The position numbers were made by a program, and so were the translations under genes. This document shows positions 51,956 to 61,317 of a stretch of 64,000 bases of DNA, one piece after another. Origin of the DNA: Verrucosispora sp. WMMD573 (GTDB lineage: Bacteria > Actinomycetota > Actinomycetes > Mycobacteriales > Micromonosporaceae); NCBI RefSeq assembly GCF_027497175.1, contig NZ_CP114901.1:372001-436000 (forward strand), in the 5' to 3' direction. Positions within the stretch are counted from its first letter, which is position 1, and each line of letters opens with the position of its first letter. The notes beneath the pieces are model-generated. The model was given only the letters and a program-made list of their open reading frames with translations, made no database searches and was not told where the DNA came from.

Positions 51956-52786
51956 TTACCAGCGCTCGCCGGTCAGCTTCTCGTAGACATCCACGTAACG
52001 GGCCCGGGTGGCGTCGACCACATCGGCGGGCAACTCCGGTGCCGGATCCCGCTTGTCCCAGCCGCTGCGCGCCGCCCAGTCCCGTACGTACTGCTTGTCG
52101 TAGGAGAACTGGGCGCGCCCTGGCTGGTAGGACTCCGCCGGCCAGAATCGGGACGAGTCCGGGGTGAGCAGCTCGTCGCCGAGGACCAGGGTGCCGTCCG
52201 CCGCCCAACCGAGCTCAATCTTGGTGTCGGCGACCAGGATGCCCCGGTCGGCCGCCAGTTCGGCGCCCCGGCAGTACACGTCGATGGTCAGCTGCCGCAG
52301 CCGGTCGGCGGTCTCCGCGCCCACCTTGTCGACCATCTCGGCGAAGGTCATCGGCTCGTCGTGCTCACCCACCGGCGCCTTCGTCGACGGGGTGAAGATC
52401 GGCTCCGGCAGGATCGACGCCTCGACCAACCCGCGCGGCAGTTCGACGCCGGAGACCCTGCCGGTGTTCTCGTACTCTTTCAGGCCACCGCCGGTGAGGA
52501 AGCCGCGAGCGACGCACTCGACCGGAACCATCTCGAGCCGCCGGCAACGAATCGCCCGGCCGGCGAACCCCGATGGCACGTCGGTGGCCGAGATGACGTG
52601 GTTGGGGACCAGGTCGGCCAGCTGCTCGAACCACCACAGCGACAAGGCGGTGAGCAGCTTGCCCTTGTCCGGGATCGGAGTCGGCAGCACCACGTCGTAG
52701 ACGGAGATGCGGTCGGAGGCGACCAGGATCAGGTCATCGCCCTCGGCGTAGACGTCCCTCACCTTGCCCGAGTGCAGAAGTTCCAC
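51956..52786 (-). CDS. purC: Phosphoribosylaminoimidazole-succinocarboxamide synthase (SAICAR synthetase)
   Basis: 276 residues from GTG 52786. LLHSGKVRDVY at the N-terminus, ISVYDVVLPTPIPDKG, VARGFLTGGG, FTPSTKAP and the catalytic-region IDVYCRGAE..GILVADTKIELG are all present. It joins aspartate to CAIR in purine synthesis. The frame extends upstream to 52852, but the start used gives the family's normal length. Confidence 0.95.
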   Translation of the reverse strand: MELLHSGKVRDVYAEGDDLILVASDRISVYDVVLPTPIPDKGKLLTALSLWWFEQLADLVPNHVISATDVPSGFAGRAIRCRRLEMVPVECVARGFLTGGGLKEYENTGRVSGVELPRGLVEASILPEPIFTPSTKAPVGEHDEPMTFAEMVDKVGAETADRLRQLTIDVYCRGAELAADRGILVADTKIELGWAADGTLVLGDELLTPDSSRFWPAESYQPGRAQFSYDKQYVRDWAARSGWDKRDPAPELPADVVDATRARYVDVYEKLTGERW

Positions 52787-52873
52787 GCGGACAAGTAGAC
52801 CACGCGCCGGGCGTACCGCCGCTGGCGGTCCACGGCCCGGCCGCCGGGGCACGCACCGCCTCGGTGCGCCTGC

Positions 52874-53113
52874 TCAGCGCCGACGGCGGGTCATCCGGAT
52901 CACCAGCAGGACGATCACGGCCACCACCGCCAGGCAGCAGAGCAGGCTCAGGAAACCGAAGACGCCGAAACCGCGCCCGCGCCGTCGGGCCGCCTCCACC
53001 ACCAGTTCGCCGGTGCCGGTCGACGCCCACGCCGCGACCGGAACGAAAACCGTCAGCACCACCGTACCCAGGAGCGTGCCGAGCCGCCCCCACCACCTAC
53101 CGAAGGAAGACAT
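52874..53113 (-). CDS. Small two-span membrane protein
   Basis: 79 residues from ATG 53113 behind GAGGATGGGC. Two hydrophobic stretches (about 10-28 and 50-72) enclose a short loop with VVEAARRRGRG, and the protein ends RMTRRRR. No family is recognised. The first segment might be a cleavable signal. It lies between purC and the tRNA genes on the same strand. Confidence 0.65.
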   Translation of the reverse strand: MSSFGRWWGRLGTLLGTVVLTVFVPVAAWASTGTGELVVEAARRRGRGFGVFGFLSLLCCLAVVAVIVLLVIRMTRRRR

Positions 53114-53191
53114 GCGCCCATCCTCGCCGAGACGCGCAACCTCGGCCGGCCGAACGACGCCCGTGCCGACGCCGGTGCGGCACCCGACAAC

Positions 53192-53225
53192 GACAGTGGC
53201 CCCGGACGGATCCGGGGCCACTGTC
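53192..53225 (-). terminator. Terminator of the first initiator tRNA
   Basis: Perfect 15-bp stem GACAGTGGCCCCGGA / TCCGGGGCCACTGTC with a CGGA loop, directly after the tRNA on the minus strand. Confidence 0.85.
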
Positions 53226-53231
53226 TCGCAG

Positions 53232-53305
53232 TAGCGGGGACAGGATTTGAACCTGCGACCTCTGGGTTATGAGCCCAGCGAGCTACCGAGCTGCTCCACC
53301 CCGCG
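53232..53305 (-). tRNA. tRNA-fMet (CAT), copy 1
   Basis: 74 nt with complete cloverleaf. The anticodon loop CTCATAA is closed by three G:C pairs (GGG/CCC), and position 1 cannot pair with position 72, both marks of initiator tRNA. The T-arm GGTTCAAATCC is standard; no CCA is encoded. Upstream on the minus strand TAAGCT may be the -10. Identical to copy 2. Confidence 0.93.
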
Positions 53306-53445
53306 TCGGTAGGAACAGCTTACCTCATCCGTGACTCGATCAATCACCAGCCCCACCCGTAACGCCCGGGGCAGGCAATTCGCCCCGGCGGCTGGCCCGG
53401 CGGCCCAGCGCGGCACGACCGACCGGACGGGGATCGTCTCCGGAT

Positions 53446-53483
53446 GAAGAAAGAGGCCCCGGACGGATCCGGGACCTCTTCTT
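53446..53483 (-). terminator. Terminator of the second initiator tRNA
   Basis: Stem AAGAGG.CCCGGA / TCCGGG.CCTCTT around CGGA, with a TTTCTTC tail on the minus strand. Its core is the same as in the first copy. Confidence 0.82.
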
Positions 53484-53487
53484 GCAG

Positions 53488-53561
53488 TAGCGGGGACAGG
53501 ATTTGAACCTGCGACCTCTGGGTTATGAGCCCAGCGAGCTACCGAGCTGCTCCACCCCGCG
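53488..53561 (-). tRNA. tRNA-fMet (CAT), copy 2
   Basis: 74 nt, identical to copy 1 over its whole length, with initiator features. A likely promoter stands upstream on the minus strand: TTGCGG (53597-53602) and TACGGT (53573-53578), 18-base spacer. Each copy has its own terminator, so they are separate transcription units produced by a tandem duplication. Confidence 0.93.
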
Positions 53562-53572
53562 TCGGTAGATCC

Positions 53573-53602
53573 ACCGTAGCGCACCACCCCCGCTGCCCGC
53601 AA
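53573..53602 (-). promoter_or_regulatory. Probable promoter of tRNA-fMet copy 2
   Basis: TTGCGG and TACGGT with an 18-base spacer, ending 12 bases before the mature tRNA 5' end. Confidence 0.55.
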
Positions 53603-53742
53603 AACGACCCACGGAACGCCCGGTTCGACCTCCGCCGCACCGCCGATTCCGGTGAGCGCTCGGCTCAGTCGCCGCTCAGACACGGTGAAGCCCGCGGCAG
53701 CGACGAGGAACGCCGGGCCGCGGGCTTCACCTGGTGGGTCGG

Positions 53743-56700
53743 TCAGCCGGTCGGTGAGGGACTACCGGAAGGCGCCGGCGGACTCGCGCCGCCGCTGCCC
53801 GCCGCCTGCTGCGCCTGTTGGAACGCGGTGAGCGCCTCGTCCAGCGCGGCCAGCGCCCGGCCGTACCGCTCGAAGTCGCCGGATGCCTGGGCGGCACGCA
53901 CCTCGGTGATCGCGGTCCGTACCCGCTCGGCGGCCGCACCGAGGTCGCCGGTGAGCGGCGGGGCGTCGCCCGGCGACGGAGTGGCCGTGGGCGAGGGAGT
54001 GGCCGTCGGCGACGCCGGCGGCTCCTCGCCCTCCGGCGGTGGCTCCTCGCCCCCGGCCGGCGGCGGGTTACCGGCCGCTGCCTGCTTGCCCTGCTCGACC
54101 AGCTGCTTGATGCCGTCGGCGACGTTGTCCGCCAGGACGACGTAGGAGCCCCCGTCGCCGTACGACATCAGCACCTTCTGCAGCAGCGGATACGCGTCCT
54201 GCTGGTTGCTCTTGACGTAGACCGGCTCGACGTAGAGCATCCCGTTGCCGAAGGGCAGCGAGAGCAGGTTGCCGTACTGCACCTGGGCCTGGTTCGAGGA
54301 GAGCAGGTTCAGCTGCTGCCGGATGGTGGCGTTGGTGTTCGTCATCCGCTGGTGCACCTGCACCGGCCCGGAGATCGCCGTCTGATCCGGCAGCTCCAAC
54401 ACCTGCAACGTCGGCCTGCCGTCCTGGTACGAACCGGAGATCAGTGCGGCAAGATTCTGCCGGCCGTTGGGGGTGACCGCGCTGGTGAGCTGGAAGCGCG
54501 GCGCGTCCTGGCCCGGGAACCGCGTGTAGAGGTAGTACGGCGGCTGCTTCTGCCCGCTGTCCGGCGCGTCCGGCACGTTCGGCACCTGCCAGAAGTCCTG
54601 GCCGGAGTAGAAGTCGCCGGGGTTGGTCACGTGGAACCGGGTCAGCAGGTTGCGCTGCACCTTGAACAGGTCGGCCGGGTACCGGAAGTGGTCGGCCAGC
54701 GCGGGTGGGATCTCGGCGCGCGGCTTGATCAGGTCACCACCGAACGCCTTGTTCCACGCCTTGAGCACCGGGTCGGTCTCGTCGAACTCGTAGAGCACCA
54801 CCGTGCCGTCGTACGCGTCGACGGTCGCCTTCACCGAGTTGCGGATGTAGTTGACGTTCTCCCGGGCCAGCTGGATGGTGCCCCGGCCGGTCAGCTCGTC
54901 GGTGGTCTCCTGCTGGAGGTTGACCCGCTCCGCGTACGGATAGGTCGCGGCGGTGGTGTAACCGTCGACGATCCACTGCACCCGGCCGTCGACCAGGGCG
55001 GGGTACGGGTCGCCGTCCAGGGTGAGGAACGGCGCGACCTTCTCCACCCGGTCCCGAGGGTTACGCACGTAGAGCAGCTTCGAGTTGTCGTTGACCGCCT
55101 CGGAGAGCAGGAAGTTCGCTTCCTGCTCCTTGATCGCGTAGAGCAGGCGACGGGTGAACGAGCCGACCTCGACGCCGCCGGAACCGGTGTAGGTGTAGTA
55201 CGACTCGGGCCCCTCACCGTCCTCGCCGCTCTCGCCCGCCGGGCGGTCGAACTCGGCCGGGTTGGCGTCCGCGTTCGGCTTGCCGACGATGGCGTAGTCA
55301 CCGGTGGCCATCCGCTCGCCGTAGTAGATCCGCGGCTGACTCGCCGGGATCAGGTCGGTCGGTGAGGCACACGACTCCTGCGACCGCTCGCCGAGCGAAC
55401 CAGAGACGAAGAACGGCTGCCCACCGCAGACCACCCGGTTCGCGGGCGCGGCCACCACCCCGTACCCGTGGGTGTAGACGGTGTGCCGGTTGATCCAGTT
55501 GCTCTGCTGCGCGGTCAGCTCGCCGTAGTTGATCTCACGTACGCCGACCACGTAGTCCTGGGTCGCGCCGTTGAGCGTGTACCTGTCGATGTCGAGCTTG
55601 GGACCGAAGTCGTAGAAGCCACGGACCTGCTGGAGCTGGGTGTAGGTCTCGCTGACCAGCTGCGGATCGAGCAGCCGGACGTTCGGCACCACCGACGTGT
55701 CGGTGGCCAGGCTCTCCGGCGGGTTCAGGTTGTTGGCCGAGTACGCCGAGCTCTGGGTGATGTCCAGCCCGAACGACGCGCGGGTGGCGTCGATGCTGCG
55801 CTGGATGTACGGCGCCTCCTTGTCCCGGGCGCTGGGCTTGACCTCGAAGGTCTGCACCGCCCACGGGTAGATGCCGCCGATCGCCACCGCGGACACGCCG
55901 AGCAGGGCCAACGAGATGCCCGGCCAGACCAGGTTGCGCATCCAGGCGTTGGAGAAGACGATGATCGCGATCGCCACCACCACGGAGATGTAGGCGAGGA
56001 TCTCCTTGGCCGGCAGCAGGGCGTTGATGTCGGCGTAGCCGGCGCCGTAGACGTTCACGCCGTCGTTGTACTCCAGCAGCATCGCGCGCCGGTCCAGCAC
56101 GTACGCGACGGCCTTGAGTAGGACAAAGACCGCGACCAGGGTGCTCAGGTGAGCCCGAGCGGCGTTGCTCATCCGATCGCCGACGCCCTGTAGGCGTACC
56201 CCGCCGAAGAGGTAGTGCACGGCCAGCGCACCGATCAGCGCCAGCACCACCGCGGTGAAACCGAGCCCCAGCAGGAACCGCCAGAACGGCAGTTGGAAGA
56301 CGTAGAAGCCGACATCGACGCCGAACTCCGGGTCGTCGACACCGAAGTTGCCGCCGTGCAGGAACAGCAGCCACTGGTTCCAACGGCTCTGCGCCGACAG
56401 GCCGGCGAAGAGGCCGACGACGGCGGCGGCCGCGGTGATCCACAGGCCCAGTCGGGGGCCGAGCAGCATCCGGTACCGCTCCAGGGTGGCCTGTTCCGGT
56501 GAGTGGGGACGCATCCGTGGGCGCAGCCGTTGTGCGAGCCAGAGATTACCGCCGACGATCGCCCCCATCGCCAGGCCCGCGGCCAGGAAGAGCAGCAGCC
56601 GGGTGACCAGCACCCCCCGGAACACCTCGGTGTAGTCGACCTCGGAGAACCAGAGCCAGTCTGTCCAGGCCTGCACTCCCCAACCGAGCAGGGTGAACAG

Positions 56701-56778
56701 CACGAACACCCCGATCAGGACCCCGATCGTGACGCGTCCGCGTCGGCTCATCCTCGGCAGGGGGCTGCTGCTACGCAT
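53743..56778 (-). CDS. UPF0182 family large membrane protein
   Basis: 1011 residues. Seven hydrophobic segments occupy the first 290 residues, followed by a large extracytoplasmic region (about 300-880) with many Tyr/Asn-rich blocks such as NWINRHTVYTHGYG, typical of UPF0182/COG1615 proteins (M. tuberculosis Rv0064 type). The C-terminal 110 residues are Pro/Glu-rich, then helical. Function unknown. I chose ATG 56778 over the GTG two codons upstream. Confidence 0.92.
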   Translation of the reverse strand: MRSSSPLPRMSRRGRVTIGVLIGVFVLFTLLGWGVQAWTDWLWFSEVDYTEVFRGVLVTRLLLFLAAGLAMGAIVGGNLWLAQRLRPRMRPHSPEQATLERYRMLLGPRLGLWITAAAAVVGLFAGLSAQSRWNQWLLFLHGGNFGVDDPEFGVDVGFYVFQLPFWRFLLGLGFTAVVLALIGALAVHYLFGGVRLQGVGDRMSNAARAHLSTLVAVFVLLKAVAYVLDRRAMLLEYNDGVNVYGAGYADINALLPAKEILAYISVVVAIAIIVFSNAWMRNLVWPGISLALLGVSAVAIGGIYPWAVQTFEVKPSARDKEAPYIQRSIDATRASFGLDITQSSAYSANNLNPPESLATDTSVVPNVRLLDPQLVSETYTQLQQVRGFYDFGPKLDIDRYTLNGATQDYVVGVREINYGELTAQQSNWINRHTVYTHGYGVVAAPANRVVCGGQPFFVSGSLGERSQESCASPTDLIPASQPRIYYGERMATGDYAIVGKPNADANPAEFDRPAGESGEDGEGPESYYTYTGSGGVEVGSFTRRLLYAIKEQEANFLLSEAVNDNSKLLYVRNPRDRVEKVAPFLTLDGDPYPALVDGRVQWIVDGYTTAATYPYAERVNLQQETTDELTGRGTIQLARENVNYIRNSVKATVDAYDGTVVLYEFDETDPVLKAWNKAFGGDLIKPRAEIPPALADHFRYPADLFKVQRNLLTRFHVTNPGDFYSGQDFWQVPNVPDAPDSGQKQPPYYLYTRFPGQDAPRFQLTSAVTPNGRQNLAALISGSYQDGRPTLQVLELPDQTAISGPVQVHQRMTNTNATIRQQLNLLSSNQAQVQYGNLLSLPFGNGMLYVEPVYVKSNQQDAYPLLQKVLMSYGDGGSYVVLADNVADGIKQLVEQGKQAAAGNPPPAGGEEPPPEGEEPPASPTATPSPTATPSPGDAPPLTGDLGAAAERVRTAITEVRAAQASGDFERYGRALAALDEALTAFQQAQQAAGSGGASPPAPSGSPSPTG

Positions 56779-56879
56779 GACCACTGTTGGCTCCGCACGC
56801 TCGTTATGATCGGCTCCGACCAGGCACCCAGAGTACGGGGTGTTCCTGAAAGCGTGAGCGCAAGGTCATGCCGCGCGGC

Positions 56880-57893
56880 TCAGCAGTACGCCGGCTCGCC
56901 TCCGGAACGCAGCGTCTCCATCGCGTCCAATGCCTCGTCGAGCGAGCCCACCTTCACCAACGGCAGGTCCGGCTGCCGGTTACGGACCGCCTCGGCGCAG
57001 TTGGCCGCCGGCACCAGGAACGCGGTCGCGCCGGCCTGCTTCGCTCCGACCAACTTCTGCGGGATGCCACCGATCGGGCCGACCTGCCCGGCGTCGTCGA
57101 TGGTGCCGGTGCCGGCGATGATCCGGCCGCCGGTCAGGTCGTCCGGGGTCAACTTGTCGATGATGCCCAGGGCGAACATCAGACCGGCGCTGGGGCCACC
57201 GATGTCCTTCAGGTCGAAGGAGAGGGTGAACGGGTGGGGCTGCTGCTGCTCGATCTCGATCCCGATCCGAGGCCGACCGTCGTGCTCCTGGCTGGTGATG
57301 GTGTCGGTCCGCGCGTTGCCGTCCCGGGTGTACCCGATCCGCAGCGCGCTGCCGGCCGGCCGGGCCCGGATGAGTTCGGTCAGCCGGGAGGCGAACGGCA
57401 CCGGTTCACCGTCGACCGACGTCACCACGTCGCCGGGGCGCAGCACCGCGGCCGACGGCCCGTCGGCGGCGACCGACTTGACCACGACCTGCACCTCGTA
57501 GCCGAGTTCCCGCAGCGCGGCGGTTTCCGCGCTGGTCTGCGAGACCTGGAAGTCCTCCGCGTTGCGCTGTTCCACCTCCTCCTGGGTCTCCCCCGGCGGG
57601 TATACCAGTTCCCGCGGCACCACGGCCTGCTCGTCGGAGAGCCAGCCCTGGATGGCCGAGCGGAGCTTGACGCCGGGCTGCACCCCCACCGTGGTCAGCC
57701 GCAGTTGGCCGGCGGAGCTGGAGGTTTCCCGCCCGGTGACCTGGATGACCTCCTTGCCGTCCGCCTGGCCCAGCGTGTCGACGGTCGGGCCGGGGCCGAG
57801 CACCACGTACGGGACGGGTGCGCCGAGCACCCCGATGCTGAGCAGTGCGGTGAGCAGGGCACCGAGCAGGACGGTCAGGCCGCGACGTCTCAT
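56880..57893 (-). CDS. Membrane-anchored PDZ-Lon-like serine protease (YlbL type)
   Basis: 337 residues. An N-terminal signal anchor (GLTVLLGALLTALLSIGVLG) leads to a PDZ domain at about 130-215 (RPGDVVTSVDGEPV) and a Lon-type protease domain. The catalytic Ser is in GGPSAGLMFAL and the Lys in IPQKLVGAKQAGA, the Ser-Lys dyad of family S16. It acts on the outer side of the membrane; substrates are unknown. ATG 57893 follows TACGCT by seven bases, so it is probably leaderless, and it is divergent from the zincin-like gene. Confidence 0.92.
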   Translation of the reverse strand: MRRRGLTVLLGALLTALLSIGVLGAPVPYVVLGPGPTVDTLGQADGKEVIQVTGRETSSSAGQLRLTTVGVQPGVKLRSAIQGWLSDEQAVVPRELVYPPGETQEEVEQRNAEDFQVSQTSAETAALRELGYEVQVVVKSVAADGPSAAVLRPGDVVTSVDGEPVPFASRLTELIRARPAGSALRIGYTRDGNARTDTITSQEHDGRPRIGIEIEQQQPHPFTLSFDLKDIGGPSAGLMFALGIIDKLTPDDLTGGRIIAGTGTIDDAGQVGPIGGIPQKLVGAKQAGATAFLVPAANCAEAVRNRQPDLPLVKVGSLDEALDAMETLRSGGEPAYC

Positions 57894-57900
57894 GCGGCAG

Positions 57901-57906
57901 AGCGTA
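57901..57906 (-). promoter_or_regulatory. -10 hexamer TACGCT for a leaderless start
   Basis: TACGCT followed by seven bases and ATG 57893. Confidence 0.5.
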
Positions 57907-57995
57907 CCGATCCCGGTCGCGGCGCCCGGCCGGCACGACCAACGACTTCGCCCTGAGCGCAACCGTGGTGGCGGCGACTCGGGGCGGAGCGCGCG

Positions 57996-58001
57996 TACCG
58001 T
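57996..58001 (+). promoter_or_regulatory. -10 hexamer TACCGT for a leaderless start
   Basis: TACCGT followed by seven bases and GTG 58009. Confidence 0.5.
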
Positions 58002-58008
58002 AGACGTC

Positions 58009-59307
58009 GTGCCTGATATTCCGTTCGGTTTCGCGCTACCGGGTGGGCAGCCGCCCGACCCCAACGACCCTGCGCAGATGCAGCAGTTCATGTCGCAGTT
58101 GCAGCACCTGCTCTCCGCGTCGGGCAGCGGGCCGGTCAACTGGGACCTGGCCCGTCAGGTGGCGGCCAGTCAGCTCGCCGCGGCGGGCGACCCCGCGGTC
58201 TCGCCCTACGAGCGTCACGCGGTGGAGGAGGCGCTGCGCATCGCCGACCTCTGGCTGGAGCCGTCCTCCGCGCTGCCCTCGGGCATCCGTAACACGGTGT
58301 CCTGGAACCGCAACGAGTGGATCTTCAAGACGCTCGACGTCTGGCGCAAGCTGTGTGACCCGGTGGCCAGCCGGATGGTCGGCGCGATGGGCGACCTGGT
58401 CCCGCCGGAGGCCCGGGCCCAGCTCGGCCCGATGCAGTCGATGGTCGCCACCCTCGGTGGCGCGCTCTTCGGCGGCCAGCTCGGTCAGGCCCTCGGGTCG
58501 CTCGCCGCGGAGGTGCTCTCCGCCGGCGACATCGGCCTACCGCTCGGGCCGGCCGGCACGGCCGCGCTCATCCCCGCCAACATCAAGGCGTACGGCGAAG
58601 GGCTGGAGCTGCCCGAGGACGAGGTCCGCCTCTACGTGGCCCTGCGCGAGGCGGCGCACCAGCGGCTCTTCGAGCACGTTCCGTGGCTGCGGGGGCACGT
58701 CCTCAACGCCGTCGAGACGTACGCCGCCGGCATCCGGGTGAATCGGGAGGCGATCGAGGAGGCGATGGGACGGGTCGACCCGACCGACCCGGAGTCGATG
58801 CAGGCGATCGCCCTGGAGGGAATCTTCACGCCGGAGGACAGCCCGACACAGAAGGCGTCGCTGGCTCGGCTGGAAACGGCCCTCGCCCTGGTGGAGGGCT
58901 GGGTTTGCCACGTCGTCGACGGCGCGGCCGACGGCCGGCTGCCGAACCTGGTGGCGCTGGGCGAGGCGTTCCGTCGCCGCCGGGCGGCCGGCGGGCCGGC
59001 CGAGCAGACCTTCGCGGCCCTGGTCGGGTTGGAGTTGCGGCCCCGTCGGCTGCGCGAGGCCGCCGCGCTCTGGGCGGCGCTCACCGAGCACCGGGGAATC
59101 GCCGGCCGGGACGCGCTGTGGGGGCACCCCGACCTGCTTCCCTCCGACGACGACTTCGCCGACCCGGTGGCCTTCGCCATGGCCGACGTCGACCTGATGA
59201 CCGAGTTGGAGAACTTCGACTTCTCTGCCCCGGGTGGCCCGGAGGAGAAGGCCCCCGGCGAGACGGAACGCCGCGACGACACCGAGGGTGGCGAGGGCCG
59301 TACCTGA
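58009..59307 (+). CDS. Zincin-like metallopeptidase family protein (DUF2342)
   Basis: 432 residues. The family core LREAAHQRLFEHVPWLRGHV, with its conserved histidines, and VEGWVCHVVD further on match the actinobacterial DUF2342 zincin-like group, sometimes annotated as F420-associated. The N-terminus is Pro/Gln-rich with a FGFALPGG segment; the C-terminus is acidic. Proteolytic activity is assumed from the fold. GTG 58009 has no ribosome site but an adjoining -10 hexamer. Confidence 0.85.
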   Translation: MPDIPFGFALPGGQPPDPNDPAQMQQFMSQLQHLLSASGSGPVNWDLARQVAASQLAAAGDPAVSPYERHAVEEALRIADLWLEPSSALPSGIRNTVSWNRNEWIFKTLDVWRKLCDPVASRMVGAMGDLVPPEARAQLGPMQSMVATLGGALFGGQLGQALGSLAAEVLSAGDIGLPLGPAGTAALIPANIKAYGEGLELPEDEVRLYVALREAAHQRLFEHVPWLRGHVLNAVETYAAGIRVNREAIEEAMGRVDPTDPESMQAIALEGIFTPEDSPTQKASLARLETALALVEGWVCHVVDGAADGRLPNLVALGEAFRRRRAAGGPAEQTFAALVGLELRPRRLREAAALWAALTEHRGIAGRDALWGHPDLLPSDDDFADPVAFAMADVDLMTELENFDFSAPGGPEEKAPGETERRDDTEGGEGRT

Positions 59308-59348
59308 CCTGCTGGACCGGCCGGTGGCGGTCGCACCGAGACGGCGTG

Positions 59349-60032
59349 TCAGCCGCTCCGGCCGGCCCCGGACAGCAGGGTCCGGGTGTGCTCCCACCCG
59401 TTGAGCGCCGGATCGAGCCGGGCCAGATCCGCCGGGCCGCGCAGCCGGTGCCAGGAGGGGGTGACCGCCAGGTCGCCGGGACGGGGTGCCGCCGCCCGCA
59501 CGGCCGCGGGCACCGTGGCGTCCATGTCCAGCGGCGGCAACCAGGACGGTACGGGGAGGCGGGCCGCCACCCCGAGCAACCCGGGCAGGCCGCCCTCGGC
59601 CGGTGCGACCGCGACCGGTCGACTGGTCAGCGGACGAAGCAGCTTGCCGACGGTGAGTCCGGGCAGGTCGGGCGCGTCGCCCGCGACGACCGCCACCTGC
59701 TCGTAGCGGTCGACCGTCGCCGACGTCCCGTCCACCGGCCCGGCATCGGACTGCGGGTCCGGGCCGGCCGGGCCGCAGGCGTCGGTCAGGGCGGCGAACA
59801 CCGCGTTCGGGCTCGGCTCGGGCACCTCGTACACGGTCGTGCCGGGCCAGATCACCGCGTCGGCCAACCAGCGGTCGGCTCGGGTGACCGCCACCGCGGT
59901 GTCCACCTCGTTGAGCATGGCGAGCAGGTCCACCACGTCCTCAGCGAGCGCGCTGCGCCAGTCCACCGGGTCGACACCGGGCGGCGTCCAGGCGATCGGC
60001 GCGAGCAGCGCCACCACCACTCGTCGGGCCAT
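59349..60032 (-). CDS. DUF2064-like (GT-A fold) protein, degenerate
   Basis: 227 residues. The middle AGDAPDLPGLTVGKLL, then VAVAPAEGGLPGLLG follow the GD-P-LP and P-A-x-x-GG-x-LLG pattern of DUF2064 nucleotidyl/glycosyltransferase-like proteins. The usual N-terminal block is replaced by MARRVVVALLAPIAW. The enzyme activity is uncertain. ATG 60032 stands six bases after TAGGGT. It is convergent with the DUF2342 gene. Confidence 0.6.
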   Translation of the reverse strand: MARRVVVALLAPIAWTPPGVDPVDWRSALAEDVVDLLAMLNEVDTAVAVTRADRWLADAVIWPGTTVYEVPEPSPNAVFAALTDACGPAGPDPQSDAGPVDGTSATVDRYEQVAVVAGDAPDLPGLTVGKLLRPLTSRPVAVAPAEGGLPGLLGVAARLPVPSWLPPLDMDATVPAAVRAAAPRPGDLAVTPSWHRLRGPADLARLDPALNGWEHTRTLLSGAGRSG

Positions 60033-60038
60033 TCACCG

Positions 60039-60044
60039 ACCCTA
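60039..60044 (-). promoter_or_regulatory. -10 hexamer TAGGGT for a leaderless start
   Basis: TAGGGT followed by six bases and ATG 60032. Confidence 0.5.
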
Positions 60045-60074
60045 CCGCTGCGGCACCGAAGGCCCGACGGTCTG

Positions 60075-60596
60075 TCAAGGGGCGCCGGCGACGGCCGCCA
60101 CGCCCTCCAGATAGCCGCGCGCCCGTTCAGTCTTGGGGTACCTGCCGACCAGTGCCCAGAACTGCGCGTTGTGACTGGACACGATGAGGTGGACCAGCTC
60201 GTGCAACAGCACATAGTCGATCACCCAGTCCGGCATCTCCTGAATCCGGTGGGACAGCCGGATCGAACGGTCCGCCGGGGTGCAGGAGCCCCACCGCCCG
60301 TTCTGGTTGCTCACCCACCGGACGCTGGCCGGCAGGGCCTGGTCGCCGTACTCGGTGAGGTAGAGCTTGATCAGCCGACTGGCGCGGGCGAGCAGTTCGG
60401 CGTCGGAGCGGACCAGGCGCCCCTCACGGGCCGCCAGCCGGGCGAGCATCCGGTCAACCCACTCGCTCTCCTCGGCCCGGGAGAACTGGTCGGGAATGAG
60501 GACCACGACCCGCTCCCCGTCGCGGTAGGCGGACACCGTACGTCGCCGACGCTGGCTGCGCCGTACCTCGACGACCGGCTTCCGCGGCCCTGCCAT
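60075..60596 (-). CDS. SprT/YgjP-like (DUF45) metallopeptidase
   Basis: 173 residues. NGRWGSCTPADRSIRLSHRI is the family's signature block and LLHELVHLIVSSHNAQFW contains the zinc-binding HExxH plus a downstream His. This is the UPF/M48-like YgjP group. ATG 60596 gives the usual length; the frame extends upstream to 60665. The cellular target is unknown. Confidence 0.9.
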   Translation of the reverse strand: MAGPRKPVVEVRRSQRRRRTVSAYRDGERVVVLIPDQFSRAEESEWVDRMLARLAAREGRLVRSDAELLARASRLIKLYLTEYGDQALPASVRWVSNQNGRWGSCTPADRSIRLSHRIQEMPDWVIDYVLLHELVHLIVSSHNAQFWALVGRYPKTERARGYLEGVAAVAGAP

Positions 60597-61131
60597 CAGT
60601 GGACCGCGCAGCCTCGGTTTGCTGTCACGTTGGCAAGCTAATGCGTTGTGACCAGGGGTCCGCAAGAGTCAACGCCCCGACACGCGTCCGGAAAATGGGG
60701 ATTGGTCGCCAGGAGTCCCGAAAAAATTCTTGCCGGACCCGGGGACAGCCGTCACGGTCACCCTTCGTGGTGGCCGCCGAGGTGTCACACCCGGGCCGAC
60801 AAACACGCTAAGTGATCATTGCTGTGGAGCTCAAATCGGGGTCCACGCCCCCGCTCGACCCCCTCACCAGCGCAATTGCGGGATGCTGGTCGGCGTGTCC
60901 CCGGCAAACTGACTGATCTGACGCAATTCGGCGTGCACACTCTCGACGTCGCCTTGCTCACAGTGGCAATGCGCAGCTGACATGGAACCGCCCACACCTG
61001 GGTAGGGTCCGCCAACCGGCGGTCACGTAGGTGGCCGCCGGACAGGACCGGCGCCGGACGCCCTGAGCGGCCGCCACCGGGAGACCCACCGGGTCGTTAT
61101 CGACCGGTGGACGACACAAGGAGGGCACACC
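60597..61131. other. AT-richer intergenic region
   Basis: 535 bp between divergent genes. It is visibly richer in A and T than its flanks and holds no open frame with coding character; the short frames on the minus strand lack the strong third-position GC bias. Promoters for both neighbours must lie here, but I cannot fix them. A regulatory RNA is possible without positive evidence. Confidence 0.5.
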
Positions 61132-61299
61132 GTGGCCGACCAGGCCCAGACCTACAACGGTTACTGCGTCAAGTGCAAGGAGAAGCGGGACTTCGAGGGC
61201 CGTGTCGAGGTCTCGAAGACCGGCATGAACATGGCCAAGGGCAAGTGTCCGGTATGTGGCACAACAGTGAACCGCATCCTGGGCAAGGCGAAGGTCTGA
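61132..61299 (+). CDS. DUF5679 family zinc-ribbon protein
   Basis: 55 residues: YCVKCKEKRDFEG and KCPVCGTTVNRILGK give two CxxC pairs, as in the DUF5679 family common in actinobacteria. It is basic and may bind nucleic acid or a protein partner; the function is unknown. GTG 61132 follows a strong AAGGAGGG. A hairpin terminator follows the stop. Confidence 0.87.
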   Translation: MADQAQTYNGYCVKCKEKRDFEGRVEVSKTGMNMAKGKCPVCGTTVNRILGKAKV

Positions 61300-61317
61300 C
61301 GTACGCGTACTACATTC

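Noticed and set aside
60785..61015. 76-residue minus-strand frame in the intergenic region
   Set aside because: Third codon positions are not GC-biased, there is no ribosome site, and its composition (many Cys/Arg/Ser) fits non-coding DNA.
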